Below the pieces are notes generated by a model, which saw nothing but the letters and a program-made list of their open reading frames with translations, did not search any database and had not been told where the DNA came from. Positions 36,401 through 50,446 of a stretch of DNA of 64,000 nucleotides are shown in pieces; the first letter of the stretch is position 1; every line of letters starts with the position of its first letter. A program made the position numbers and the translations under genes. Source of the stretch: Paramecium tetraurelia (taxonomy: Eukaryota > Ciliophora > Oligohymenophorea > Peniculida > Parameciidae); assembly GCF_000165425.1 (NCBI RefSeq), contig NW_001799007.1, positions 177,200-241,199 on the forward strand, written 5' to 3'.

Positions 36401-39400
36401 ATATTCAAAGACAACTTCACGTATTACTTTCTCATTTAGATACTAAAACAACCCAGTAGTTTCAACGGCAGCTAAATAATTCTTCTAAAAGAGTTCAGAT
36501 ATGTGAATATTTTTCATTTTAAAAACATTCAACGCCTCTCCTGACAAATCAGAGGCTGTTTAATTCATATACTCATATGAACAATAAACATTTTAAACTA
36601 AGATCACTTGGTAATAGCATTTATTATAGGTTTCACAAAAGGTAATAGTTTTCAATAATTGATCATTAAAGTATTAACCTTCAGGAGAATCCAAATTGAA
36701 TTTTTCATAGCAAATTTTTGTATATTTTAAATTTGAGGAAGAGGACAGGAAATAAGGATTGAATTTGGCAATGTCTGAAACACTCCTTTCTAAACATGCT
36801 CCACAATTACTTGGACATGTCTAACAAGCTCCATTTGAATCATGACTTTTTAAAAATCCCTATGGAGTTTCCAAACATTAGATACAAGTAGCAACTCCAT
36901 TTATTACTTCACAATCAGTGCATTCTATATCACAATTTTTGATACACTTATGCTTATATAAAATATACCCTAAAGGACAGGATGTGCAAATCAATTCAAA
37001 ATTATTTTGTACTGTCTCTACAGCATAGGATTCAAATGCATGTGAATCATCTGAATTAAGGATGTATTTATAGTAAGCCTTTATATTCCATTTCCAATAA
37101 TCCTGATACTTCGAACTCTATTAAGTACAACTCTTACAATTTGAATCACATTGTAAGCATTAGCCAGTTAATATTGCTGAATAATACCCATCTACACACA
37201 ACATGCAAAAAGTAATTGATGAACTATATTTTTGGATGCATTGTGAACAATTTGAGATTGATGAGCAATCTGTATTTTGAGTTGAAGTCTTACTTGTTGT
37301 ACTAATTAAACATTGAGAGTCACCCGCAGCATTGATAATGAGCCCAGAACTGCAATCATTAACTTGCTCTTATGAACCACCTCCTCCACTACTTCCTCCA
37401 CCTCCACCGCCGCCACCACCACCACCACCACTGAATGGATCAGTTGAAGTTGTTGTAGGAGTTGTAGGTGGTTTTTCTTAACAAGTCTATGTTAGCACAT
37501 TATAATATAGATTAGCCTGGCAGCTGGCACAACCAACTAAGAACTTCTCTTAATTTAGTTCAAGAATATCATAATTTATATCAAGGGTTGTATAGGTAAT
37601 TCCATTTTTAACATAGTATTAATAGCAATAGATACAATTTGTGATACTACAAGGTTGGCAATTTTGACCATCAAATGTTTAAAAATATTTAGTAGGATCA
37701 TCACAGTATAAACAAATGCCATTAGAATCACAACTTGAACAATTCATCCCACATGGAATACAAGGTCCATCTGATGAAAGGTATGTTCCAGTTGCACAGG
37801 AACTGCATATTGCTATTTCAGATTCTATTGTGCAATCTGAGCATCCTTAACATTGAATACATTAAAAGTCTACTGTTAAAACATAACCAGAAGAGCAGGT
37901 TTTACATATCTCTTCATTTTGACAAACTTGACATCCTTTAGCACAGGAGAAACAATTGTCATTACTTAAAAAGTACCCTTCTTTGCAAGTTTCAGAGTGA
38001 TCAAATCCTTCCATTAGTTATAATTCATAATCTCCATTTACATTTACAATTACATTATAAAATTCTATGTCTTTCTCAGTTCTGTCGACGGTTTAATATG
38101 AAAAATTTTCATTATAATCATAAGTGACCGTATCTTGAATACACCTTAAAGATTATGAGAAGGCGCCTGGGTAAAACAAACAATTCGAACATTAAATTAC
38201 ACTTCTAGTAGAAAATGTGGAATAACCAGGACTATATTGATTTATATTTATATATGATACCATTATAAGCAATACCCTCCATATAAGAAATAACCAAATG
38301 AACATTCTTTTTTCTCTGTTGTGCAAACATCATATCCTGGAGTATCACACTATAACTCCAATTCTACCTCTGTCATCTATGGAAAGATTTCTGATACTGG
38401 TCTGCAGATCGGTTCATTTTCAATATCCACATATTTGGATTTGCAGGCACAAATCTTTTGGGTTACTGACTAGATTCTTTGACTATTCAATGGACATGAT
38501 AAGCAATTGTTGCTATTAGGACCATCACAAGTAAGACATGAATAATGGCAATTAGGGGATAATGTAATTATAGGAGTTGTGCAATACTAAATTAATTACA
38601 TATCGCTAATGTGTCCTTCCAAATAATTTTTACTATATTTATCGCCACCAACTGAATAATACATTTTTGTTCCTGTGAAATGTTTTATCTTACTGCTCCA
38701 TTTGTAAGTTTACTTCTTAACCAATAGTGATGGAAAATACATTGTAAAAATTGGTTCGCCTTAGTTATTGCTTGTTCCGATTTCATATTAAATATAATGC
38801 CATTTTATGAATAATTCCAAATATTATGCTCCGTAGTCACTCAAGATATCTGTTGCAGCACTAGTGTACCTGTTTGAAGTTGGAAAATTGTATGAATAAG
38901 TGGTTATTTGAAATCCATTTGATTCTGGAGCGATATTCTGATGATACTACAAGTAGATATCTTTATCTCCAATCTCCATGTCATCCTCATAGTTTTGATT
39001 TATTGTGACTCTGAATATCACAGTAACGAGGGGTGACTTCTCAAACAATTGTAATTTTAACCATCCTTTTATTACAAATTTTGGATACTCAAATACACTT
39101 GTTGTACCAGACGTATACCCCTATCCCAAAAATGCTTAATTGCTACTTGATAATGTATATGCAGATCCAGAGCATTCGGAATTGATAGAACAACCTAATA
39201 AGAACGTCCCCAAGTTTGAAAATATATTTACTGACCCCTAACTGAAAACTGTGGAAAGTCTTCCGATAAACTAAGTCAATCTAAGTTGCTCTCCCAATTA
39301 ATTTGTTATCTCCTATTTCCCTCCTACCGCATGAGTAATATCTTTGACAAGTGCAGGTATGTCATTTACTGTCTATGTTTTCGTTGAAATTGTCTGTTAC

Positions 39401-39944
39401 TATGAATAAAATCCGATAATTGTTTAGTCTGATAAGAGATTAAAATAGAAATAAAATAATATCCATTAACCTTCATAATTTCCATATTCAAAAGTAAATA
39501 CTAAAGTGCCAGTTGTTTTTTTAAATGAATAAAACACATTGTGAGTAATAGTTAATGTTTAATCAGAAATAGAAGTATAAAAAGCTAACAAATTGAATTT
39601 TGTTTCTTTTTACTAGAGTAAATAGATGAACTATCCAGAGGATGCTGAACCCTTTCCTGAAAAACCTGATGAAACCTATCGATAATTATCCAATACTTAT
39701 ATCTGTAATTGGGATGAACGGCTGGTATTTCATCCATAAACCATACCCAATGTTGTCTTTAGAGTTTAAATACCTATTTTCCAATTTAACATCTATCTCC
39801 TATTCAGGATTAGATAGGCTTAATATTACAGACTCAGTGCTTATGTAATTGCAACTTGAATTAACTTATCTTTTATAACAAATTGCAATACTCAATTAAA
39901 GTTAGAAGAATAGTAATTAGCAAACTTAGACTATTTTTTTACAT
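30483..39944 (-). CDS. Giant surface protein: Cys-rich, polyglycine linker, beta-helix region, multiple membrane helices
   Basis: Start at 39,944: signal peptide MQKNSLSLLITILLTLI. Introns of 25 and 19 nt restore frame at the 5' end, and one of 25 nt near 30,740; the total is about 3,100 residues. Order: a beta-rich N-terminus (to about 38,300); CxxC-rich repeats (38,300-36,780) split by a polyglycine/serine linker; a very long region of hydrophobic/Asn/Ser repeats like a parallel beta-helix (about 36,700-33,000: ISSSTIFSNDV, NNLELSSSIAFNN); a cysteine cluster GWSPGDESCIVGHIGALCEQ (about 32,190); about eight membrane helices (about 32,080-30,950); and a cytosolic tail of about 150 residues rich in Lys and Gln. 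This architecture is typical of large ciliate transmembrane proteins of unknown ligand. A receptor or adhesin role at the cell surface is inference. A stretch of over 1.2 kb I translated fully (35,430-34,130) has no TGA. Confidence 0.75.
37378..37432. repeat. GGN-repeat coding for a polyglycine/serine linker
   Basis: On the plus strand a CCACCN/CCTCCN tract; read on minus it gives more than 15 glycines with a short Ser-Ser break, between two cysteine-rich blocks of the giant surface protein. It is the GC-richest short stretch in this area. Confidence 0.85.
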
Positions 39945-42900
39945 TTTATTTAATTAAATTAAATCACGAATAAAGCAAAATCTATAATTAGCTCATTTAT
40001 TTTGAATAACAAATAAGTCAAGAATTAATACCCAAATTATGGATTGAAATTAAATAGCAAGTAAAGAATTCCAACAATATTTTAATTCGTACATCACAAT
40101 AAATTCTTATTTTTACTCATATCTAAATTACTACCAAGATAAAAATTACAATTGAATGTTTTTTTATCATTTAAGTCTATTAAGTTGAAATACCACTTAT
40201 GTAACCCTTGTTTTGACTGTTAACATACATTCAACACCATAATCTATTTTTCAACATTTATTGGAAGTAATAATAAATAAGGCCATCAAAAACTCATCAA
40301 GATTTAATTGCCATTCCAATATATTCAAAGTTTAATTCTAAATCACATTATTAGAGTTTTAGGTCTAATATCTCTTTCTTTTCGTTTAGCCATTTTGTTT
40401 TTCAATAAAAATTTAAATTCTACACTATAAAAATTGTAGATACAAAGTTCAGAGAATATTTTATCTAAATTTTCAAGAGGCAGTTGATTTAAGAGCATTT
40501 CGATCTTTGGCTAATCAATATTGGGTTACTATTGAAAGAAATAGAATTTGATAAGTAATAACCACTCAAAAATCAAAATGAGGTCTTAGATTATATGAAA
40601 AATTTTCAAATTAAAGTTGTTCTCATAATTCATTTTTTCTGTAGGAGTTATTGCCGAATTAAGGAAGGCCTTGTAGTTTCTACAAAAAAGTTTAAATTTT
40701 GAGAACACAAGTGAAAGGAAAAAAATATATATTTTTTATAAGATCTATTCTGTCATAGAATTATTTTAAATACAAAATCCATTTATATATGATGTTTTCA
40801 TTTATAGACATTTAAATTTGTGGATACTTATATGCAAGTAAAAAAATAAATTACATAGTTTAAATTTTTACATTTTAATTAATTTTATTGATTTTCATAC
40901 ACAAATCATTAATGATGATTCACAATTAACGATTATATATTAATTTATCTATATTTTATTAGTAAAGCATTCAAAAGAAGATTTTCCTATTTAATATTTC
41001 AACTCTTTGGTTACAACATCAAGAAATTTTAATCTTTATCTACAAAACTAACAAAATTTAGGGATTTCAAAACTCTAGATTACTGGATAATGCAAATTGA
41101 AACGAAAAAGTGTGAAAATGTGAAACCATAATAAAAAGAACAAATTATATTTTAATTGCAACGTTTCTGGTTTCAAAATGATATCAAAGTTGTTAGAAAA
41201 AAGAATAATTTATTATAAAAAATGAATAAAAGTATATATCAAATTAAACGAGAATTTAACTTAGAATATGGAATTTACATTTAATGAAACTATTTCCTTT
41301 AAACACTCTCAGGTTTCATTCAATTATTAAAAAATCTTCTACCCTCTTTATTCCTTTATGTTGTAATATATGTTATCTATATTTTCATGTCTTGTTGATC
41401 ATATAATACAATTTATTCAAGAGATGAGTCTATATTTTAGAGAATATATTTGAGATAATATATTCATTTTTATCCTTCACTAATCTGCTTTTTCAAAGAA
41501 TAATGACCATCCAATGTAATTTGATATAAAAATAAGCATTATTTGAAATAATTTCAAAATCGGATAAGAAACATAATATTGCTGTTTTCCATTTTGCATA
41601 ATCTATGGTTTTATGATGGTTTATCATCTTATTGAACACTTTTTAACTTAACTTGAATATCATACGTCAGCAATCAAAATAATTACTAATACAGAAATTT
41701 CATTTTAAGAAAAATCAATTTACCTCAGGCGAAGCAGTCTGCTACTTGAATGGAATTATAATTTTAATCTCCTCCTAGAGGTATCTTAGAAGTAGGATAA
41801 ATCAGAATTTAGACAGCAAATGCTTTCAACCAATAATGTCAATAGATAAACATTAACACAAGATTAATATATTAGAAAAAGGTAAACTATAAGACCATTA
41901 GAACTTCTTGCAAGAAATGGTGAAATTTATCTATGTTTTAATAATTATAAAGAGAGAAAATGAAAATAATAGATGTATACTCATCCAGTTAGAAATTAGA
42001 ATATCAATTGCAATAAAATTTTATGGTAAGAAATCTTACTAGCACATTATAAATGTCTATTTAAATCAGATAATATTGCGCTGTTAGATTTCGCTTCTTA
42101 AACTATTGATACAATTACAAGAACCTTATGAAATCTTTTCAAGGAAGAACAATTGATTTGATTTCTAGAAAAGCCATTCTACAACATTTCAAAGGTATAA
42201 AGAAACTGTGGGATCTGTAGAAAATAATTTACATTCGGCTTAAGTTGTTTGAGATGTTAATTTAAAGTTAACCCTGTAATGAGATGCTTCTCAAGTGTTA
42301 TTGGATTATTATATCACTTTTTTATAGCTGAAATAAATCTGATTGTTTGACTTGCGTATTCTGTTAAATATAAATAAATAGAAGAGTTGAAATCTTTGTA
42401 TGTAGTTATTAAACAATTGAATCTGATTAGTATTGCAAGTAATATCAAATCGAATTACATATTGTTTTAAAATTTTGGAAAGTATAATAATCAAAAGGCA
42501 GTTTTTGAAATTGAAGGTAAATTACTGAAATTGGTACCCATATATATTATTCTAAGTCTTTCGACTATAAAAATAAATTGAATACTTTAATTCCAAAATT
42601 AAATAAATAACATACATTGTATCAAAAAACATAATTATTTTTTATGATAGTATTCAATCTGAGTTTACTATTATAACACCCAAACTAATTAGATAAATTA
42701 CCTCTTCAATCCTTCTAAAAATGACAACGGTCTTAAATAATCGAATTAATATTGAATAATAAAATTTCAGAAAGAGAAATTCCATAATATATGAAAAAAC
42801 CATTTGTAACATCAAAGCAGCAATATAAATAGATTAAAGTTTGAGCTCGAAAATTACCAATTATATAATATTAGCAGCCAAGATTCAAACTTTTTGTATT

Positions 42901-43027
42901 GCGAAATGGAGGGTAAATTCTAAGTTCTTCGATCCCAATTAAATTCCGTTATATTATCTTTTTCTTAAGAATTAACATTTATAATGAAAATTATAAAATA
43001 AAATGGTTTAAATATTTAATTAAATCG
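39945..43027. other. 3.1-kb gene-poor AT-rich stretch
   Basis: Between the divergent giant surface-protein and MATE genes. TGA is dense in every frame and no conserved motif was found. This is several times longer than the spacing in the left half. A few poly(A)/(T) runs occur; no repeat family or ORF is supported. Confidence 0.5.
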
Positions 43028-44499
43028 ATGAGTGAGCTAGTCTTAATCAAAGGATCTCAAAAAAATAAACAAGCTATAAGAGAGTTAATTTTTCCTTCCT
43101 TGTTAACAGCATTTAGTTTTATCTTGGGATATTTTCCGAATACAATTTCAATATACTTTATTGAATACAAGGAGTAGGATTCAGTACTGGTTGGAGCATT
43201 AGGATTGGGTATTTTGATTACTTAGGCTGTTGGTATGGGACTTTTGAATGGAATTGCAACTGGTTTGGAAACTTTGGTATCACAAGCGTATGGAGGAAAT
43301 CAATTTGAACTCTGTGCAAAATTATATTATCGATCATTATTTGTATGTACATTATTTATGATACCAATATCGTTATTTTTATTTTTTTCAACGCAATGGA
43401 TGTCACTTATAAATAGGTAAAAATCACATTCATTTTAGCAATGAATAATTAGTAAATGAAGCAGGAAAATTTAACAAATATATGATTTTGGGTGTATATT
43501 TAGATGCCATTTTTGTGAACACTAAGGTATTTCTAAATGGTTAAAACATCTATAATTATCAATTTTTCACATAACTAATCTCATGTGTATTTTTTTTTGG
43601 AATGAGTTATTATTTCATTGTTTAATAGGGAATGGGAATAATAGGATGTTCTCTAGGTTGGACTTGCTTTGAAATCGCGAATAACATACTTTTATTTGCC
43701 TTTATCTTTGCAACAAAATGTTGTGACGCAACATTATTTCGATTTAAAATTTCCTATTTGCATAATACTATTAAATTTCTCAAAGAAGCTATCCCAATTG
43801 GATCCATTTTATTGCTAGAATGGATAAGCTATGATATATACTTAATAATAGTTAGTTATTTGGATGAATCATCAATTAGTGCCCATGTTTTGATGGGCAA
43901 TTTTGCATCCTTCATCTATTAGTTCAGCTATGGAATTTCTATTGCATCAACTACATTTATTGGAAATGAAATGGGGAGAAAAGATACAGTCATGGCTAAA
44001 AGTTATGCCAAAGCAACTTTTTTGATTGCCATAATATTTTTAGTAATTACTTTAGGATTTTTCTCCATTTTTGGAAAACAATTGATCGAAAAAGTGAGTC
44101 ATGATAAAGCTGTTGTTGAAGAAATATAGAGTATCATGTATCTTCTTACGTTCTTCATATTTATAGATGGTAAAATATAACAATTTTATCAAAGGATTAC
44201 AAGCTATAATATCTGGTTTGGTAAGAGCAGTTGGTCGAGAGGCCAGTGCCTCTTTCACATTTATATTTTGTTATCTGATTTTAGGAGAAGCTGTGGGATA
44301 CCTTTTCTGTTATACTTTGGATTTTAAACTAACAGGAATATGGATTGGAATGACTGTGGGATCTTTAACTTATGATATTATACAATTTATAAATTTGATT
44401 TGGAAGAATTGGAATGAATAAGCAGAACTTATAGAAAAAAAAATCACATCATTACATTAATTATAGGTCCAATTGCTAATGAATGAAGAAGACATTTGA
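43028..44499 (+). CDS. MATE-family multidrug/toxin extrusion transporter
   Basis: With introns of 22 and 25 nt the ORF closes exactly at 474 residues, the usual length. It is a 12-helix antiporter of the plasma or organelle membrane that exports organic cations in exchange for H+ or Na+. The family motif GLLNGIATGLETLVSQAYGG sits in the N-terminal half; the second half has VLMGNFASFIYQFSYGISIA and the LQAIISGLVRAVGREASASF motif (the 'D/G..Q.i..G.lRg.G.Q' box) and ends with LTGIWIGMTVGS. The C-terminal tail is short and charged (EEDI). Substrate cannot be predicted. It is the only intact gene between 39,945 and 45,104. Confidence 0.9.
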
Positions 44500-45104
44500 T
44501 AACTGTATTCATTGTATTTATTTAATATTTTCAGCAAAAATGCGAAAATTCAATATAAATCTATATTATTGTATTCTTAAGAATATACTCATAAACAAAC
44601 AACATGTATAGAAATTATTTTTATTTAAAATATTTTTCGCTTATATTATTATTATTTTTGTTTTAACTGAAAAATATCAACAATTAGAGTTTGTTCGAGA
44701 TGAATACAAGAACTAATTTGGCTTAATAAAATTTGCTGTAAGACAGCAATTCTAGAAAGTTAGTTTAGTCAATTATTTAGCATTAGAACAAATTTATTAA
44801 GTTATTATTTTGAATAAAGAGGGAAACAATTATGTAAATTAAGATAGAGAATAAAATTGATTGTACTACATTGAATAAAGATTAGATAAATTTAAGTCAT
44901 AATGAGCTTTAAATTTATTTCTTAACAGCACTACAAATTGATTTACAAGAATTTTGATTTTGGTTTTAAATTGATAATTCCAAATTTAAATGATTAAGAT
45001 ATTACTATCTGAGTAAAGAAAAATACTACAAACTTTGCACAATAAATAAAAATCCTAAATTTTTCGTCAATAATATATGATGGAATAATATCACAAATAA
45101 ATAT
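44500..45104. other. AT-rich spacer containing a downstream open extension
   Basis: On the minus strand the frame of the secreted protein (45,105-46,727) stays free of TGA for a further 111 codons after its stop, to 44,769. The predicted sequence is hydrophobic and low in complexity. Readthrough or a lost 3' exon are possibilities; chance is also plausible. Otherwise empty. Confidence 0.4.
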
Positions 45105-46727
45105 TCAGATTTCAATTTTCAATAATAAAACTTATTTTTCGGCATTATTAACTATTGATACTTAAATAATTTCTATTTTTGATTCAGACATATTGAATAC
45201 TAATTCTTTTTGAGATTCAACAATTTATATAAATGTTGCGTCATAATTAAAGATATTATTTTGAGATGGACAATAATGAAAAACGGAATATTGTTCGCCT
45301 TCACATCCATCGCAATTTCTGAAAAAACTTGAAATTTACATTCCTTCTTGACATTAAACCATAATTTATATAGAAATTTTTGAAATATTAGCATTTACAA
45401 GCTTTTAAATTTAGCCAATTTCATTCATAACCAGATCTAATTCATCTATTTTAAGTTGGAATTGGAAGATGGAATTAGTGTTTAAACTAAATACTTGATT
45501 AATATAAACAAAAGAACTTTATAATGGAGGTGCTAATTATTAAATAATTTATTTACCAGGAGTGCATTCATTATTTAACAATCCCCATTTTTTGATACAT
45601 CTAACACATTCATAGACTATATTCCAAATGCATTCCTCACAACCAACTTTACATTTGGCTAGATACAAGTCAAAAAATGAAACCCCCCAATATCCAATAT
45701 CTGTCAAGTCTTTTACCGATTTCATATTTATTTTTATTTCTGGAGATGTATGATATGTATTTGCATCAATATTAAATATCTACACTTTATATATACCAAT
45801 CTAAAAGAGTGAATCAAAAGAATTGATCTTTGCGGAATACTTTAATTGATTATCGATTTCTAAATTAAATGTATCATTCCATCTGCCAAATACCCACAAT
45901 TTGACAACTACATGAACCTTAAAGTGAGGAGGTAAATATTAAATGAGCTTCTCTATATATTATCCTTTTAAAAGATTACTAATCCCTCCTGCCATCGAAA
46001 AGATACCGAATTGACCATAACCAAGTGATTAACTTGTATCAGTCTGCCAACCAAATGATTCATATGAATTTGACCAATATGAAACAAAATTAATCCACAA
46101 ATTGCATGCAAATGCTTAATCTTGACAAAATACACAACCTTCAGGACATTCTTCAATTTCTATTTTGAAATTGTTAAATCCCCATGATTCCTAAAGATTA
46201 TACAAGCTATACTTCATTGGGATATGTATCTAAAGTTGAAGACATAAAAAAATATAGAGATGAAGAGATGTGAGGTGATAGGTTAACTGTTTAGTTACTT
46301 TTAAGGTCTTTAAAGTAATCCCCATAACCACCACATATATTTTCACCTTGGAAACCAACAAACTTGGAAAAGTTAATTTAGTTGTCAATAAAGTATGCAA
46401 ATTTCTCATCATCCCATGAATCAATTCTAAATATCAATAATTATATTACTTCCAAAAATCAAAAGTAATTTGTATAGATGTATGAGCTGGAAGTTTGAAA
46501 TTTGCTTAAACATAGGCTTACTTACCAAAAAGAGAATATCCTCCAAGTAGCTTTGAATCCCCGCAATCACTAAATTAACAACCATACTAGATAGAGCAAT
46601 ACCATGGATATTCTCTTTACTATTCAGTGAAATTCTCCCAATTTTTACTGTTATAAATTTCTTTCCATAAAGATTGAGATCCTCCAAACTAAATCACTAA
46701 ATATATTAGATAGATAAAGAATTTCAT
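45105..46727 (-). CDS. Secreted protein with a duplicated GGY/LPxH module and Cys cluster
   Basis: Four introns (21, 23, 22 and 24 nt) give a clean 510-residue protein. Start at 46,727: signal peptide MKFFIYLIYLVIQFGGSQS. Two copies of a module follow. Copy one: CGDSKLLGGYSLFG...KLPAHTSIQITFDFWKIDSW; copy two: QSLGYGQFGIFSMAG...YLPPHFKVHVVVKLWVFGRW. In each, a Gly-rich GY.xF motif precedes L-P-x-H and an aromatic W-D/N segment, as in a beta-sandwich. The cysteine cluster CKVGCEECIWNIVYECVRC follows, and a third, weaker beta-rich part (to the stop) includes NCDGCEGEQYSVFHYC. No membrane helix or GPI signal is evident before the TGA at 45,105. I do not know a family name. Adhesion or recognition is only a guess from architecture. 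Confidence 0.72.
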
Positions 46728-47239
46728 TTATTTAATTTATTCAATCAATTACAGTTTAATGTTGGTTTTTGAATATTGTAGGGAGACAAAACAAATGTAA
46801 TGTATAAAAGATGTAGCATAAATTTAATGTGAGTTAGATTTAAATAGTAAAAAATTGACTCAACAAGTTAGTTAGTAAACTACAATATCATTATTAAAAT
46901 CATATTTGTAAATTCTTTATTATACAAATTATAATCTAAGTGAAAACAAAAAATTATTTTCATTTTCGAGTTTACACTTCGGTTAAATTTAAAGAAGATT
47001 ATTTTTTATAAAGGACAACTGATATTAGACTTCGAGTATTCTTTAATATCTTGAATTGTAGATTTAAAATTGATATCTCAAATTAAATTATAATTATTTC
47101 ACTCGATGTTCTTATTCATGGAATATACACTACTTCTGAATCAGGTATAAGAGTGATATTTAAAACCAGAAACTTCGAAAATATAAATATGTTGCAATTG
47201 AATTGTTTCTTAATGTAATAAATTAGAATTAATTGAGAG
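46728..47239. other. AT-rich spacer
   Basis: About 510 bp upstream of the secreted-protein gene; presumably holds its promoter. The minus-strand open frame at its left-hand neighbour ends before this interval. Nothing else recognised. Confidence 0.5.
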
Positions 47240-47993
47240 TCAAAATACATTACCTTCATTAATAAATGTGAAATGATTATTTGGATTGAAGGAAAATTTT
47301 GAATCTGTTTAATCCACAACCTATACGACTGTGTATAATAAACCATCACTCTGATATTTTTAACGATATCCTTTTTTGAATTAATCGACTCAGTTTTATT
47401 CAATCTCTAATACGATTTAGGCTGCTTATAGTTCCTTGAGTAATTTAGCTAATTTATATTACGAAACCTAATAATAATACATAGAAATCCTTACTTATAT
47501 AATTTATTGATCATCAAACATAATCAAGGCTTCTGGGAATTAGCTGGAGAAAAAATTACATTAATTTGGAACATCACTCCTACCCTATCTTACTTTAAGA
47601 TTAATCCTACCTTAACTAAAAAAGATTTTGCTTGTTAGATGCAAAATAGCAACTAAGCATCAACTTCTTCAGTGATTTCTACAATAATACTTAATTTTCA
47701 ATTAAATGGTTATTGATGCAAATTTCTTAATAATATTCCCAATTTTATTCAATTATATTATATTAACTTATTGTTAATAAATACGGAATTTATCTCCTCG
47801 TCAAAAGTTAAAAGAAAAGCTTGAATTGATCTAAATAAATTTATAAATGAAATTGGATGTGATTATATTTAGAATTAAATTGTAATTAAATAGAACAATT
47901 AACTTAAACTATTGAGGCTTCAAGAGAATCTTAAAAAGTAAAAAATAACCTTTTAAATTCATCTTGATTTAATAAATTGATAAAATGTTTCAT
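47240..47993 (-). pseudogene. Decayed gene of unknown family
   Basis: ATG at 47,993 starts a frame (MKHFINLLNQDEFKRLFFTF...) open for about 110 codons. A frame change near 47,680, without an intron, leads to EITEEVDAQLLFCIQQAKSF, then a good 26-nt intron (GTAGGA...GATAG), then SDVPNQCNFFSSQFPEALIM, DDQQIIQVSQYKLAKLLKEL, an in-frame TGA near 47,391, and SDGLLYTVVQVVDQTDSKFS before the final TGA at 47,240. Coherent sequence plus an intact intron show that a gene existed; the shift and stop suggest it is dead. Family not recognised. Confidence 0.45.
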
Positions 47994-50446
47994 TCCTAAA
48001 ATATTTCTTTTATCTTAACTCAGTAAATTATAAGACTTATGATGCGAGTAGCATTGTTTAAAATAAGATAATCACCATACTAAATAACCTGCCTGAATAT
48101 ACCTTATCAAAATACAACTTCTTATAATAGCACCTTAAAAGCCAACTGAAACGCTAGAGGTTTTAAGTTTGTAGATGGGGTTTTGGTTTTAAATATTCAA
48201 AAAAAGTAGAATTCTTATTAAATTAAAGAAAATAAGAAATTCCGACAGTAAATGAGAAGTATAAAATAAAGAAGAGCGTAAGAGTTAAATAGAGATAAAT
48301 AATTAACATGTGAGATATTTATTGAAAAGAGACACTCTTATTTTTTTAACCACAGATGCGTAAACTATAAACTATATTGTTATCCAATAGTTTTAGCTTT
48401 AATTAGGAGAACTATCCTATCAATCGATTTAGCCTTTCCATTTTATCTAAATAAGATTGTCATTCAGACTTTACTAGTAGAATCTATCAAAGCAAGAGAT
48501 TTTTAAGGTTATAGAAATAGTTTTGATATTAGGAAGGGTAGTTATTTTATTAAGAATATATATTAAATTCATAATTAAAAATTATAATATAATTTCATTT
48601 GAAGAGATAACAGAATTCTACTAATGTATTTAAGCATATGAATAAATTTTAAAGAAATTGATATTCGTATGTATACAATTCAACATAGATCTCTTTATAA
48701 TTTTGATAGAAATAAGGTTGATAAAAGCAATCAAACGAATTAGGAATTGAAAATAATTTATAACATTTTGAATTTAAAGACCTCTAAGTTTTTGATATTT
48801 TCCTCTAAGATATAAGATATCTCAAACTATAAATTAGAATTTTTAAATTAAAATCATAAAATACTAGCAAAAAGGAATATTGCTTTTAACTTTAGTTAAA
48901 AAGAGAATTAAAAATGTATTTTTGACGATTATAATCATTATAATATTTTTCATTAATATTTTCTCCCAGTTGAATATTGTATTCAATTACTACTATTGCT
49001 AAGTAATATTTTTCAAATTAGCAAAATGAAAATCATAATGTTGAATTATATAGAAATTATTCTTAGCAACATTCGTTTAGTTATTACTTTTAATTTTATT
49101 ATTAGAACTTGCTCTATATTCTTTAGGAGGTAATAATTATTGGGTTTAAGATCAATCAAATGATTTTTGAAAACGTGACAATACAAATTAAAATATATAT
49201 TGGTAATGTATATATATTATTTATATTTATTTGAGTATGATATTAATTATTATAAATTTAATAGAATCAAATAATTAAAAGTAATAAAATTAATTACATG
49301 AACTTATTTATACGCATTTTTAGGTTTTATATATGAAACTTGTCAAAACCTATTCAAAGATAATAATTTAGGTTAACTAAACAACCAGATCTATTTCTTT
49401 TTTATCTATTTAAGCATTTGATAGCATCTACTATTATACGTCCTTATAAGATGAATAATTGTATAAAAAAAAATTTATTATAATTTGATTGAATTATATA
49501 TATTTATCATTGTTTAGGACATTAGATCAAATAAAGATTTTTAGATAATTAACTATTCTTAGTGCATTTATTAAAATTTTTGATATGAAGATATTAATTT
49601 AAAAGTCAAATAATTTTTTTCCATCTTAATGATGATAATAATGGAGGAATAATCTATCATTAAATTAAATCCATACAGTATATATTAATTATAAGCAGGG
49701 GTAAGATTGAAATTAAATTGATACACTGATCATTACCAATCCGAATCTATATAGCAAAGATATTTTTACTTTTCTAACAATTATTTTTTATTCTATGATA
49801 AAAGTGTCCATTATTAATCCTCCTCCCATACTTTAAATCTTTGTAATTAATCAAAATAGAACCCTTCTAAAAAAACTGTATATTTATCTTAAACAATCTC
49901 TAATCTAGTTTATAATATATTATCTTTTGAATATATTTATTTGAACAAATTATAGAATTATTTTATTTATTAAATCTCAGAAGGATTGTTGGTTAGTTCA
50001 GAAAAGAATCCAGTAATAAAACATTCATGAATATATGTAATTATCAATGTTATAAAACATCTATGATAATTTTTTCATCAAATTTTGTTTTGCCTATTTT
50101 TCCTAAATCTGATTTTATCATAGACAAATATGAAATTGAAAAAATGCAAATTGAATAATTAAGGTTATCTAAAAACATAAATGCATAAATCAACAAAAAT
50201 TAAAACAGAATTAACATAAACACATTAGAATAGGAAAGAATTATATTTGGTTCATAAATTTAAGCATTTCAATTGTAATTATTATTTCTATCTCTTTTTT
50301 TATAAAATCAATTTGTAAATAGTGATTGTTTGGATAATTTTAAGAATTAGGAATTGTAAGTTTTTTTACGACGCATCATTATAAAATCAAAAAATACAAT
50401 ATTTAAATAATATGTGTTCATTATTTAATTTGTTATTAAATATTCA
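47994..50446. other. 2.45-kb gene-poor AT-rich stretch
   Basis: Extremely AT-rich, with TGA in all frames. A short protein-like patch occurs near 48,055-48,150 on plus but leads nowhere. No repeat or gene supported. Confidence 0.5.
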
